A DNA stretch of 51,463 bases from Candidatus Aenigmatarchaeota archaeon (GCA_016180945.1 JACPAG010000006.1:1-51463); one strand, 5' to 3'; positions 14,657-22,463 are shown, counted from the stretch's first letter. Numbers and translations: made by a program. The notes: generated by a model not told the origin, from the sequence alone.

Positions 14657-14845
14657 ATGCCAGCTGAAACGACTGAAAAAGAAAAACCAAAGGTATTTGC
14701 GTATGTCCCTGAGCGTTTGTACAGCGGATTAGATTTTCCATCTGCAGCTGTCCATTTATCTCATCCTGACAGATTAACGGGTAGGGAAAAAGACTGCTTG
14801 GCAGAACTTTTGCTTCGCCCAACTTGGCTACAAAAGGCGGCTTAG
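14657..14845 (+). CDS. hypothetical protein, 62 aa, possibly the N-terminal part of a frameshifted gene
   Basis: Not recognised. It begins MPAETTEKEKPKVFAYVPER; the segment VFAYVPERLYSGLDFPS resembles a stretch of the orphan at 4448. It overlaps the next frame by 22 bp in a different reading frame. The next frame has only a TTG start and no ribosome-binding site. A single indel near 14800-14840 would join the two into one protein of about 240 aa, so this may be one gene with a real or sequencing frameshift. Confidence 0.5.
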   Translation: MPAETTEKEKPKVFAYVPERLYSGLDFPSAAVHLSHPDRLTGREKDCLAELLLRPTWLQKAA

Positions 14846-15396
14846 AAAACCCTGTTGCAATTTATGTTGATGGCAGGCTCTTACGCTTTATTCCAGAAAT
14901 CGAACTTATACCTCTAGAACCGGGAGAACTTCCGACTGACCCAGTATCTTATTTTAGAATGCGGCAAAGAGCACTTGGCGAAAGACCATTCCCAGAAAAG
15001 TTTCAAGGAAGTGATTTTGAAGTATGGGCTCTGACAAGATACCCGAACCCGGAAGAGTTACGATGGTGGCAATGGGAACACGATGACTGGAAATCACCGC
15101 TCTTTAATCCTGATGCGGATACGGATGAAGTAAGGAGATATATAAAAGGAGTCTATCAAAGGTTTACCGGATATTATCCTCCTCTGGCAGAGCAAAGGCC
15201 TGCTGTCTTTGGCTGGTACACATGGGAAAACGGTGAAAGAGGCGAGAGGTTTAGATTGGCTATCAGGCCTTATGTAAAGGAGGTCGGAAGAGACGGGCGC
15301 ACAGGAAGATATGTATCTCCAAGCCATCATTTAACTATAGCCACCACGCTTCCAAGAGAGCAATTTGCAGCCGCATTGCAAAGAAGCAGTCAGTGA
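14824..15396 (+). CDS. hypothetical protein, about 190 aa, start uncertain
   Basis: Not recognised. Soluble, rich in Trp, Arg and Pro, with an insert such as DFEVWALTRYPNPEELRWWQ and a basic C-terminal half (FRLAIRPYVKEVGRDGRTGR, SPSHHLTIATTLPREQF). The frame opens only after a stop at about 14769, and the first possible start is TTG at 14824, overlapping the 62-aa orphan. Translation may instead need a frameshift from that gene. No catalytic motif is seen. Confidence 0.55.
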   Translation: MATKGGLENPVAIYVDGRLLRFIPEIELIPLEPGELPTDPVSYFRMRQRALGERPFPEKFQGSDFEVWALTRYPNPEELRWWQWEHDDWKSPLFNPDADTDEVRRYIKGVYQRFTGYYPPLAEQRPAVFGWYTWENGERGERFRLAIRPYVKEVGRDGRTGRYVSPSHHLTIATTLPREQFAAALQRSSQ

Positions 15397-15552
15397 TTTC
15401 TTTCTAAAACCCTAAAATTTCTTGGATGCGATGATTTGTCTCTATAACGCCGTTTTCACTACCTTGCGCTCGTGCCGAAAATTGCCGCTCAAACATCTAC
15501 TTCTGCAGATAGAAATGTTTTTTAAGTATGATAGCCTATAGTTATAGTCGCC

Positions 15553-15596
15553 ACAACCTGTTGTATGTCCATTCCTATAAAGCCACAACAGGTTGT
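15553..15596 (+). promoter_or_regulatory. paired palindromes flanking a TATA box: candidate NrdR operator
   Basis: ACAACCTGTTGT (15553-15564) and ACAACAGGTTGT (15585-15596) are two 12-bp near-palindromes exactly 32 bp apart. Between them is CCTATAAAG (15574-15582), a good TATA box. NrdR operators are typically two boxes of about 16 bp separated by 15-16 bp, i.e. about three helical turns. The half-sites here (ACAAC/GTTGT) only loosely match the bacterial NrdR consensus, so the assignment rests mainly on spacing and on the genes downstream. Confidence 0.5.
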
Positions 15597-15646
15597 AGTA
15601 ACTGGTTGGGGACGAATCCCACAAAAAATGGGACAAGAATTGTAAT

Positions 15647-15710
15647 CTGGCGCCCGACTAGGAACAGACTGACACACTGCTGTGTATCTAGTTGTTTGGA
15701 GGTTAGGGGA
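15647..15710 (+). repeat. TCGACT-hairpin-AGGGGA motif, copy 4
   Basis: CTGGCGCCCGACT (variant), then an inserted module GAACAGACTGACACAC-tgct-GTGTATCTAGTTGTTT, then GGAGGTTAGGGGA. Here the final G-run is 115 bp before nrdR, and it runs directly into the switch-like leader of that gene. Confidence 0.65.
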
Positions 15711-15819
15711 AAATCACTTTAACAAACTATGTTAAAGTGATAATTTAATTTTCTGAAAAGCAAAAGCTTTTTGGAATCCCGGAGAAGCTTTGCTTCTCCA
15801 AGATGTTAAAGGTGATTTT
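15710..15819 (+). promoter_or_regulatory. switch-like leader controlling the nrdR ribosome-binding site
   Basis: AAAATCACTTTAACA (15710-15724) can pair with the neighbouring TGTTAAAGTGAT (15730-15741) or, with one bulge, with TGTTAAAGGTGATTTT (15804-15819), which contains the ribosome-binding site. The two pairings exclude each other. Between the alternatives lie two hairpins (AAAAGC/GCTTTT type and GGAGAAGC-ttt-GCTTCTCC). The same arrangement with different paired bases occurs before atpA and before the gene at 47316. Confidence 0.6.
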
Positions 15820-15824
15820 GGAGA

Positions 15825-16265
15825 ATGAGGTGTCCTTACTGTTCTGGCGAAGAAACAAAGGTAGTAGACAAGCGTGACGTTGAAGAAATTACGCGCCGCC
15901 GCCGGGAATGCATAGCATGCAAAAAGCGCTTTACGACTTATGAAAAGGCACAGGTAAATCTGATTGTCATAAAAAAAGACGGCCGCAAAGAGGAGTTCAG
16001 CCGCGAAAAACTAAGGCTCGGTATAGTGAAGGCCTGCGAAAAAAGGCCCATCACGGAAGAGCAGATAGAGGCAGCTGTCGATGACATCGAATCAAGGCTG
16101 ATGAGACTGGGACAGGTTGAGTCAAAAAAAATAGGAGAGCTTGTAATGAAAAAGCTGCTCAAGTTGGATGAGATAGCTTACGTCCGATTCGCATCCGTTT
16201 ACAGAAGCTTCGACGATGTGAAGGCGTTCGAAAAAGAAGTCAAGATGATAAAGAAAGTCGCATAA
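15825..16265 (+). CDS. nrdR: NrdR transcriptional repressor of ribonucleotide reductase genes
   Basis: A 146-aa protein with the N-terminal zinc ribbon (MRCPYCSGEE, RECIACKKRF) followed by an ATP-cone (IVIKKDGRKEEFSREKLR, YVRFASVYRSFDDVKAFEKE). This is the standard NrdR architecture and length. NrdR senses ATP/dATP and represses ribonucleotide reductase genes; here the reductase gene follows 77 bp downstream, a self-contained regulatory pair. ATG at 15825 follows AAAGGTGATTTTGGAGA. NrdR is mostly bacterial and less common in archaea. Confidence 0.95.
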   Translation: MRCPYCSGEETKVVDKRDVEEITRRRRECIACKKRFTTYEKAQVNLIVIKKDGRKEEFSREKLRLGIVKACEKRPITEEQIEAAVDDIESRLMRLGQVESKKIGELVMKKLLKLDEIAYVRFASVYRSFDDVKAFEKEVKMIKKVA

Positions 16266-16296
16266 AGCTCGAGGTCAAAGAAAGAGAAAATATAAT

Positions 16297-16330
16297 ATGG
16301 CACTCGACTTTTTGTTTCAACAAAAGGGGA
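16297..16330 (+). repeat. TCGACT-hairpin-AGGGGA motif, copy 5
   Basis: ATGGCACTCGA, hairpin CTTTTTGTTtcAACAAAAG, then GGGGAGGAGGTG, the ribosome-binding site of the reductase gene. The motif ATG is out of frame with the reductase. Confidence 0.78.
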
Positions 16331-16342
16331 GGAGGTGTGTCG

Positions 16343-18841
16343 ATGATAAGCCAGCTAAGAAAACGGGACGGAAGGATTGTATCTTTTGAAAAGTCAAAAA
16401 TAGAAGACGCCGTATACAAGGCAGCTTCAGCCGTAGGCGGCCGTGACAGGAAGACAGCCGCTAAACTGGCGGATGAGGTTGTCAGAAATCTCGAAGCCAC
16501 GGAAAAGCCTAATTGGATTCCGGCAGTCGAAGAAGTGCAGGATGTCGTGGAAAAGGTTCTTATCGAATCCGGACACGCAAAGACGGCGAAGGCTTATATT
16601 TTATACAGGCAAAGGCGGGCAGAATTGCGCGAAGAAAAGAAGCGCGTGCTGGAAAAGGAGATCATAGACGAGGTCGACAAGAATTTCGACCTCAATGCAT
16701 TGCGCGTTCTCAAAGCCCGTTATCTGCGCAAGGATGAGAGTGGCAAACTCGTCGAAACGCCAAAGCAGCTTTTTACGCGCGTATCAGTGCACGTAGCCCT
16801 GCCAGACATGCTATACGACGAAAGAATATTCGATATATCCGGAAAGCAGAAACAGCCGGTCGAGAATTTTGTTTTCGAACATGTTTCAGTAGGCGAATAC
16901 CCGCTTAATCAGTACCACTTTGAAGCGCTGAAAAGGATGTACGACCGGTTTAACAGCCAGAAACAGATGAAAGTCGGCTGGAGTGCGCTCGTTGAAATGA
17001 TAAAAAATCACGAGTTCGACGATTACGGAAAAAACATAAAACAGTATTATGACGTGATGGTACAGAAGAAATTTTTGCCGAACACGCCGGCCATAGCAAA
17101 CTTTGGCAACGTTTTAGGAATGGGCAGTGCATGTTTTGTGCTTTCTGTAGACGACAGCATGGAGAGCATAATGGACACGCTAAAGCATACAGCTATAATA
17201 CACAAAGCCGGCGGCGGAACAGGCTTCAACTTCTCAAACCTGAGGCCGGAAGGCGATTACGTATCGAGCACAAGCGGCGTGGCATCAGGACCACTAAGTT
17301 TCATGCGCCTCTTTGACACAATGACCGAAGTTGTCAAACAAGGCGGCATCCGCCGCGGCGCCAACATGGGCATCATGAACAGCAACCATCCGGACATAGA
17401 AAAATTCATAAAAGCAAAGGACGGAAACAAAGGGCTGAGGAATTTCAACATCTCCGTTCTCATCATGCCTGATTTCTGGGAGCACTACGAAAAAAACGAG
17501 CCGTACCCGCTGATAAACCCTAGAACTAGTGAAGTCGCACGTACAGTGAATCCGCGCATGCTCTTCGACATGCTTGTCTATCAGGCATGGGAAAGCGCCG
17601 AGCCTGGCGTTATCTTTCACGACACCGTCAACAAATACAACCCGTTCCTCAAGAGCTTGGGCCCGATTGTAACTACAAACCCCTGCGGCGAAGTGCTTCT
17701 CTATCCTAACGAGCCCTGCAACCTTGGGAGCATAAACGTCTGGGCATTCGCAAAGGAGGACGACGACGGGAATCTGTATTACGACTGGAACGAATTAAAG
17801 GACACGATTGTGTTGTCAACAAAATTCTTGGACAACGTCATCGACGTTAACAAGTTCCCGCTAAAGCAGATAGAAGAGATGTCACTCAACACGAGAAAAA
17901 TAGGGCTCGGCGTGATGGGCGTAGGCGACCTTCTTTACGAGCTTGGCATTCCTTACAACAGCGAAGAAGGAAGAAAGTTCATGGAAAAGCTGATGGAATT
18001 CATAAACTACTACTCCAAGGTCACGTCTATTGAACTAGCCAGAGCACGAGGACCATTGCCGTTTTTCGACAAGAGCTTTTATCCTGAAAACAGAATGCCG
18101 ATTCTAGGGTTTGATTCAAAAGAAGAATGGCAGCTCGATTGGACGAAAGTGGCAGAAGAGGCGAAGAAAGGCATACGCAACGGATTTACAATAGTCATCG
18201 CGCCGACAGGGAGCATTTCAATGATAGCTGGGTGCAGCAGCGGCATAGAGCCCGTATACAGCCTTGTGTTCGAGAAGAACGTCAAAGTCGGCAGCTTCTA
18301 CTACATAGACCCCGTATTCGAAAAGGTCATGAGACGGGAAGGGCTGTACGACGAAGATCTTATGGCCGAGATAAACGCCAACCACGGCTCTTTGCAAAAC
18401 ATTCCATACATACCGAAAAAGCTCAAGGAGGTTTTCGTGACGGCAATGGACACGACGCCGGAAAACCATATACGTGCTCTGGCTTCGTTCCAGAAATGGG
18501 TGGATTCGTCGATAAGCAAAACAAATAACTTCCCGGCCGACGCGACTGTCGAGGACATGCGCCAGAGCTATATCCTTGCGTACAAGCTCGGCTGTAAAGA
18601 TGTAACGGTCTTCAGGGACACCTCGATAAAGGACCAGGTGCTTGTCGCGCCGAAGAAGAAAGAAGAAGCAGACGTGCCGAAAAAAAGGGTCATGGTCACG
18701 AACGAGGGCAGCAATTATAATAATAATGTGGCAATCGACTCTGCGAAGCAGAGGGGATGTCCAAGCTGCAGCACAGACCTGCAGGAAAAAGAGGGCTGCC
18801 TGACGTGTCCTGAGTGCGGCTGGGGGCTGTGCTCGGCGTAA
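16343..18841 (+). CDS. nrdJ: adenosylcobalamin-dependent (class II) ribonucleoside-diphosphate/triphosphate reductase
   Basis: An 832-aa enzyme that reduces ribonucleotides to deoxyribonucleotides. It has an N-terminal ATP-cone (RKRDGRIVSFEKSKIEDA), the barrel with PNTPAIANFGN, GMGSACFVLSV, HKAGGGTGFNFSNLRPEG, the active-site loop NPCGEV followed by EPCNLGSINV, and APTGSISMIAG. The C-terminal redox tail is CPSCSTD..CLTCPECGWGLC. The motif set matches the NrdJ type, and the cobalamin adenosyltransferase downstream supports it. ATG at 16343 follows GGGGAGGAGGTGTGTCG. The linker before the C-terminal Cys tail is encoded by an in-frame copy of the dispersed hairpin motif (NNVAIDSAKQRG). Confidence 0.95.
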   Translation: MISQLRKRDGRIVSFEKSKIEDAVYKAASAVGGRDRKTAAKLADEVVRNLEATEKPNWIPAVEEVQDVVEKVLIESGHAKTAKAYILYRQRRAELREEKKRVLEKEIIDEVDKNFDLNALRVLKARYLRKDESGKLVETPKQLFTRVSVHVALPDMLYDERIFDISGKQKQPVENFVFEHVSVGEYPLNQYHFEALKRMYDRFNSQKQMKVGWSALVEMIKNHEFDDYGKNIKQYYDVMVQKKFLPNTPAIANFGNVLGMGSACFVLSVDDSMESIMDTLKHTAIIHKAGGGTGFNFSNLRPEGDYVSSTSGVASGPLSFMRLFDTMTEVVKQGGIRRGANMGIMNSNHPDIEKFIKAKDGNKGLRNFNISVLIMPDFWEHYEKNEPYPLINPRTSEVARTVNPRMLFDMLVYQAWESAEPGVIFHDTVNKYNPFLKSLGPIVTTNPCGEVLLYPNEPCNLGSINVWAFAKEDDDGNLYYDWNELKDTIVLSTKFLDNVIDVNKFPLKQIEEMSLNTRKIGLGVMGVGDLLYELGIPYNSEEGRKFMEKLMEFINYYSKVTSIELARARGPLPFFDKSFYPENRMPILGFDSKEEWQLDWTKVAEEAKKGIRNGFTIVIAPTGSISMIAGCSSGIEPVYSLVFEKNVKVGSFYYIDPVFEKVMRREGLYDEDLMAEINANHGSLQNIPYIPKKLKEVFVTAMDTTPENHIRALASFQKWVDSSISKTNNFPADATVEDMRQSYILAYKLGCKDVTVFRDTSIKDQVLVAPKKKEEADVPKKRVMVTNEGSNYNNNVAIDSAKQRGCPSCSTDLQEKEGCLTCPECGWGLCSA
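18728..18757 (+). repeat. TCGACT-hairpin-AGGGGA motif, copy 6, inside the reductase gene
   Basis: GTGGCAATCGA, perfect hairpin CTCTGC-gaa-GCAGAG, then GGGGATG. It lies in the coding sequence, after a TAATAATAAT run, and is read as VAIDSAKQRG in the linker before the Cys-rich tail. Confidence 0.8.
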
Positions 18842-18854
18842 TAACAAGCATAAG

Positions 18855-18970
18855 ATGGCACTCGACTCGAACAGACTGACACAGAACAGACCGACGCAAC
18901 CCAAATAGACGCACAGCGGTGCGTCAGTCTTCGTTGCGTCAAGTTGTCTTGCGTCTAGGTGTTGAGGGGA
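18855..18970 (+). repeat. TCGACT-hairpin-AGGGGA motif, copy 7, expanded
   Basis: ATGGCACTCGACT, then an enlarged insert with GACGCAAC/GTTGCGTC (18893-18900, 18933-18940) enclosing GACGCAC-agcg-GTGCGTC (18908-18925), then GTTGAGGGGA. A TATA-like TTAAATAG follows at 18973, so here the motif may belong to the 3' end of the reductase mRNA rather than to the leader of the next gene. Confidence 0.65.
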
Positions 18971-19000
18971 GTTAAATAGATTCGCAAGGTCAATTTTATT

Positions 19001-19546
19001 ATGACAAAAATCTACAACCGTTCCGGCGATGTTATTCACACCAGCCTTTTCGGTGGCGAGCAGATAAGCAAGGACTCGCTCATAGTTGCCGCCTATGGCA
19101 CGATAGACGAGCTGAATTCATTTCTTGGTTTTGCCCGCGCAAGAATCGCCGAGAAGGACATGCAAGACATGCTGAAAGATTTCCAGGACCAGCTGCTGAA
19201 GATAGGTTCCGACCTTGCCACACCGCTTGACAAAAAACCGCTGGTGGAAAGAATATCCGCAAGCGACGTAAAAAAGCTGGAGGAAATAATTGACCGGTAC
19301 GACAAGAACCTTCCAAAAATAAACAGATTTATAATCCCCGGCGGTTCTGTCGAATCTGGGATACTCCATATTTGCCGCGCCGTCTGCCGCCGCGCGGAAA
19401 GAACGCTTGTAACACTCATGAAGGAACGCCAGATAAACGACGAAGTTCTTATGTATATCAACCGTTTGTCCGACCTGCTTTTTGTGCTGGCCAGAGAGAT
19501 GAACAAGCGCCGCAACAGCGAAGAAGAATTCTGGAGCGAAAGGTAA
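19001..19546 (+). CDS. PduO-type cob(I)alamin adenosyltransferase
   Basis: Transfers the adenosyl group of ATP to cob(I)alamin, making the coenzyme needed by the class II ribonucleotide reductase just upstream. The 181-aa protein has the family features: TKIYNRSGDVIHTSLFGGEQ, AAYGTIDELNSFLGFAR, FIIPGGSVESGILHICRAVCRRAER and YINRLSDLLFVLARE. The usual GT in the first motif reads VI here. TTAAATAG at 18973-18980 lies at leaderless distance from ATG 19001. The next gene starts 2 bp behind its stop. Confidence 0.95.
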   Translation: MTKIYNRSGDVIHTSLFGGEQISKDSLIVAAYGTIDELNSFLGFARARIAEKDMQDMLKDFQDQLLKIGSDLATPLDKKPLVERISASDVKKLEEIIDRYDKNLPKINRFIIPGGSVESGILHICRAVCRRAERTLVTLMKERQINDEVLMYINRLSDLLFVLAREMNKRRNSEEEFWSER

Positions 19547-19548
19547 TT

Positions 19549-19848
19549 ATGATAACAAAAGAAGACGTTATTGCGGCATTGAAAAAAGTCAATGACCCGG
19601 AAATAGGCTGCAATGTGGTTGATTTGGGATTGGTCTATGATGTCCAGATTAATGAGGGCAGTGTTCATGTAAAAATGACAATGACGTCCCCGATGTGCCC
19701 AGCCGCTGGAATGATAATCGGCCAGTCAAAGCAGGAAATACATGGGATACAAGGCGTAACCTCTGCAGAAATAGAGCTTGTATGGGAACCTCCATGGAAT
19801 CCGGAAAAGATGAGCGACGACGCAAAGCTGCAGCTCGGATTAGTGTAA
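19549..19848 (+). CDS. MIP18/DUF59-family protein (SufT/PaaD-like)
   Basis: A 99-aa protein with the family motifs VNDPEIGCNVVDLGLVYDV and TSPMCPAAGMIIG, plus the C-terminal ELVWEPPWNPEKMSDDAK. Members help deliver or mature iron-sulfur clusters on target proteins; the Cys in SPMCPAA is conserved. It follows the adenosyltransferase by 2 bp, and the AAGGTAATT at the junction would serve as ribosome-binding site. A supporting role for Fe-S enzymes such as the ferredoxin oxidoreductase is inferred. Confidence 0.93.
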   Translation: MITKEDVIAALKKVNDPEIGCNVVDLGLVYDVQINEGSVHVKMTMTSPMCPAAGMIIGQSKQEIHGIQGVTSAEIELVWEPPWNPEKMSDDAKLQLGLV

Positions 19849-19896
19849 GAAATAAAGCAATTTTTTCAATTACCTTACAGGGATTATTTAGATAAG

Positions 19897-20169
19897 CTAC
19901 TTTTTTTCAACAATGCCCAAAAACTCCTTGTGCTCTTCCAGAAACTTGTCCCTTATGTAAGGACATGTCGGAATAACAGAAAGTTTATTTCTCCGCGCAT
20001 AACTAAATGCAGCCAGCGCAAGCTGCTCCGCTATGCCGCGGCCTCGCAGATCTTCCGGCACAAAAACATGATAGATGTCTATCTTGTTGCCGTTTAACCT
20101 GTAATTTAGAATTGACTCTTTGCCCTCTATGACAACAAAGAATTTTCCGTCTAAATGATTAATCTGCAT
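19897..20169 (-). CDS. small GNAT-family N-acetyltransferase
   Basis: A 90-aa protein of the short YjdJ/NATD1-like GNAT type. It has a short beta meander (LDGKFFVVIEGKESILNYRL), DIYHVFVPEDLRGRGIAEQL with the R-G-R-G-I-A acetyl-CoA loop, and IPTCPYIRDKFLEEHKEF, where the Cys-Pro-Tyr stretch is typical of this subfamily. The acceptor is unknown. It is transcribed divergently from the toxin-antitoxin-like module, sharing an ATATTTAAATAT promoter region. Confidence 0.9.
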   Translation of the reverse strand: MQINHLDGKFFVVIEGKESILNYRLNGNKIDIYHVFVPEDLRGRGIAEQLALAAFSYARRNKLSVIPTCPYIRDKFLEEHKEFLGIVEKK

Positions 20170-20198
20170 ACCATCCTCTAGGCTATTTAAATAAAGAA

Positions 20199-20210
20199 AT
20201 ATTTAAATAT
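20199..20210. promoter_or_regulatory. shared palindromic TATA region
   Basis: ATATTTAAATAT is its own reverse complement. It lies about 23 bp before the ATG of the antitoxin-like gene on the plus strand and about 35 bp before the acetyltransferase on the minus strand, and could act as a bidirectional TATA element. Confidence 0.5.
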
Positions 20211-20226
20211 TTGATTATCTAAATAG

Positions 20227-20472
20227 ATGCGTGGTCGTATGGGAACAATAACAGTAAGCGTGGATGATGACGTAGAAAAGAAATTCAGAAAGGCCGCAAG
20301 CACAAAATATGGAAAGCGCAAAGGCTATCTGGGCAAAGCCATTACAACAGCCATGAAGATATGGATTAAAGCCGAAGGCGGCAATGTAAAAAAAGCAGTT
20401 GAGCTATTGGAAAAGGGGCACAACAGCGGCGGTTTGATGTACAAATCTAGGGATGAATTGCATGGAAGATGA
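20227..20472 (+). CDS. antitoxin-like DNA-binding protein of a VapBC-type module
   Basis: An 81-aa protein starting with MRGRMGTITVSVDDDVEKKF. The short beta strand TITVSVDD followed by helices (KKFRKAASTKYGKRKGYLGK, AITTAMKIW) fits a ribbon-helix-helix repressor. It overlaps the PIN-domain gene by 11 bp. The gene order and overlap are those of toxin-antitoxin pairs, in which the first protein neutralises the toxin and represses the operon. ATG at 20239 (MGTITV) is an alternative start. Confidence 0.78.
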   Translation: MRGRMGTITVSVDDDVEKKFRKAASTKYGKRKGYLGKAITTAMKIWIKAEGGNVKKAVELLEKGHNSGGLMYKSRDELHGR

Positions 20473-20896
20473 GTCTGCAATTCTGGATACCAATATCCTT
20501 GTTTATGCCTACGACACATTTGATAAAAGGAAGCACGAGAAATGCAAGCCGCTTGTAGAAGCTGCATTTAAAGGAGATGGAAGATTTGCTGTTTCAAACC
20601 AGATTCTTTCAGAGCTTTTCTTTGTGCTGACGCAGAAACTTAAAAAGCCATTTTCTTTGGAAGATGCCGAAGCAATCGTTTCAGGCATTATAGATTCTGC
20701 CAACTGGATTAAAATAAATTACGACCACGAAACCGTGAAAAAAGCAATTGCAATAGCCAAAAGCAGTAAAATGCCAATCTGGGATTCTTTGATAATTGCA
20801 ACTGCCTTGGAAAATGGAATTACAAAGATTTATACGGAGAACACAAAAGACTTCAAGGAAATAGCCAGAATTGACGCGATAAACCCAATCAATTAA
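20462..20896 (+). CDS. PIN-domain ribonuclease, VapC-like toxin
   Basis: A 144-aa PIN domain with the acidic catalytic residues in place: SAILDTNILVYAYD (first Asp), SNQILSELFFVL (Glu), MPIWDSLIIATALENG (Asp) and YTENTKDF (last acidic residue). VapC toxins cleave tRNA or rRNA. ATG at 20462 (MEDES) is preferred; ATG at 20453 is also in frame. It overlaps the antitoxin gene. It ends 30 bp before guaA. Confidence 0.9.
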   Translation: MEDESAILDTNILVYAYDTFDKRKHEKCKPLVEAAFKGDGRFAVSNQILSELFFVLTQKLKKPFSLEDAEAIVSGIIDSANWIKINYDHETVKKAIAIAKSSKMPIWDSLIIATALENGITKIYTENTKDFKEIARIDAINPIN

Positions 20897-20926
20897 AAAT
20901 AAAAACCTTCGCCATGCTAATATCTT

Positions 20927-22432
20927 ATGGACATAGCAGTGCTGAATTTTGGCGGGCAATACTGCCATCTCATTTCTCGCAGGATAAGGGCGTTAGGCGT
21001 CGATGCCGAAATACTGCCGGCTGAAACAGCGGCTTTGGAATTAAAGAATGCGAAAGGCATAATCCTGTCAGGTGGCGCGGCTTCTGTATACGGCAAAAAT
21101 GCGCCGCAGCTGGACAAAAATATCCTTTCTCTTAACATACCAGTGCTAGGCATCTGTTATGGCCATCAGCTGATAGCCCACGCAGCAGGCGGTATTGTTA
21201 GGTCAGCAGACCACGGCGAGTATGGAATAACGCAGCTGAAAATAAAAAACAGGAGCAAGCTCATGAAAAATTTCCCTTCTTCTACAGAAGTCTGGATGAA
21301 CCATCGCGACATAGTTGAGGCATTACCGGACAATTACGCCGTCACAGCGTCGACAAAAAACAGCAGGATAGCAGCCTTCGCCAGCGAAGCAAAAAAAATA
21401 TACGGCGTGCAGTTCCATCCCGAAGTCACGCATACCGAGCTTGGCGGCGAGATGCTGAAAAATTTTGTGCTGGACATCTGCAAGGCGCCGAAAAATTACA
21501 GACCGAAAACTATAGACGACATCGTCAGCGAAGCGAAAACCGTCATAGGTAATCAAAAGGCCGTAATCGCCTTGTCCGGCGGCGTCGATTCGTCAACGGC
21601 TGCCGTTCTTGTAGATAAAGCCATCGGGAAAAACCTAGTCGCCGTTTACGTCGACACAGGCCTGATGCGCGAAAACGACGCGGTCTTTGTAAGAAACGCT
21701 TTTCCGAGATTGAATCTGAAGATTATCGACGCAAAAGAGACGTTTTTCAAAAAATTAAAGAGAATTACAGACCCGGAACAGAAAAGAAAGATAATAGGCA
21801 AGACATTCATAGAAATCTTCGAAGATGTAGCGAAAAAAGAGCACGCAGAAGTTTTGGTTCAGGGGACTATATACTCTGACCGCATCGAGAGCGGCTCGGC
21901 CAGGCACGCTTCCGTGATCAAATCCCATCACAACGTCGGCGGGCTGCCGGAAAAAATGAACATAGAGTTATACGAGCCGTTGCGTGATTTGTACAAGGAC
22001 GAGGTCAGGAAAATGGCAAAAAAATTGAGCCTTCCTGAAGAGCTTGTCAACAGGCATGTCTTTCCTGGCCCTGGTTTTGCCGTCCGCATAGTCGGCGAAG
22101 TGACAGAAGAGAAAGCGGGGATTGCGAGAAAGGCCGCGCAGATAGTCGAGGAAGAGCTGAAGAAAGCCGGCCTTTACGAGAAGGTGTGGATGGGATTTGC
22201 CGTTTTGCTGCCGATAAAGAGCGTCGGCGTGCAGGGCGACGAGCGCAGCTACAAGTATCCGATAGTCGTTAGAATAATAGAATCAAAAGACGCCATGACC
22301 GCGAACTTCGCAAAAATACCGTATCCCATCCTGGAAAAAATATCAACCCGCATTACGAACGAAGTACGTGCCGTCAATCGTGTCGTCTACGACATCAGCA
22401 ACAAGCCTCCGGCGACGATGGAATGGGAGTAG
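20927..22432 (+). CDS. guaA: GMP synthase (glutamine-hydrolysing), single chain
   Basis: Converts XMP to GMP using glutamine and ATP. Class I amidotransferase domain at residues 1-190 with the nucleophile loop GICYGHQ and the HPEVTH triad; then the ATP-pyrophosphatase domain with SGGVDSS near residue 215, and the C-terminal dimerisation domain ending KPPATMEWE. At 501 aa it is the bacterial-style fused form; many archaea have separate amidotransferase and synthetase genes. With GuaB downstream it completes IMP to GMP conversion within 4 kb. No ribosome-binding site is evident. Confidence 0.97.
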   Translation: MDIAVLNFGGQYCHLISRRIRALGVDAEILPAETAALELKNAKGIILSGGAASVYGKNAPQLDKNILSLNIPVLGICYGHQLIAHAAGGIVRSADHGEYGITQLKIKNRSKLMKNFPSSTEVWMNHRDIVEALPDNYAVTASTKNSRIAAFASEAKKIYGVQFHPEVTHTELGGEMLKNFVLDICKAPKNYRPKTIDDIVSEAKTVIGNQKAVIALSGGVDSSTAAVLVDKAIGKNLVAVYVDTGLMRENDAVFVRNAFPRLNLKIIDAKETFFKKLKRITDPEQKRKIIGKTFIEIFEDVAKKEHAEVLVQGTIYSDRIESGSARHASVIKSHHNVGGLPEKMNIELYEPLRDLYKDEVRKMAKKLSLPEELVNRHVFPGPGFAVRIVGEVTEEKAGIARKAAQIVEEELKKAGLYEKVWMGFAVLLPIKSVGVQGDERSYKYPIVVRIIESKDAMTANFAKIPYPILEKISTRITNEVRAVNRVVYDISNKPPATMEWE

Positions 22433-22463
22433 TCGAATGGCGCGAGGTCCATTTCTTTAACCG

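Noticed and set aside
15605..15640. tRNA-like T-arm (GGGGACGAATCCC)
   Set aside because: No matching acceptor, anticodon or D arm could be built around it; it is part of the nrdR leader.
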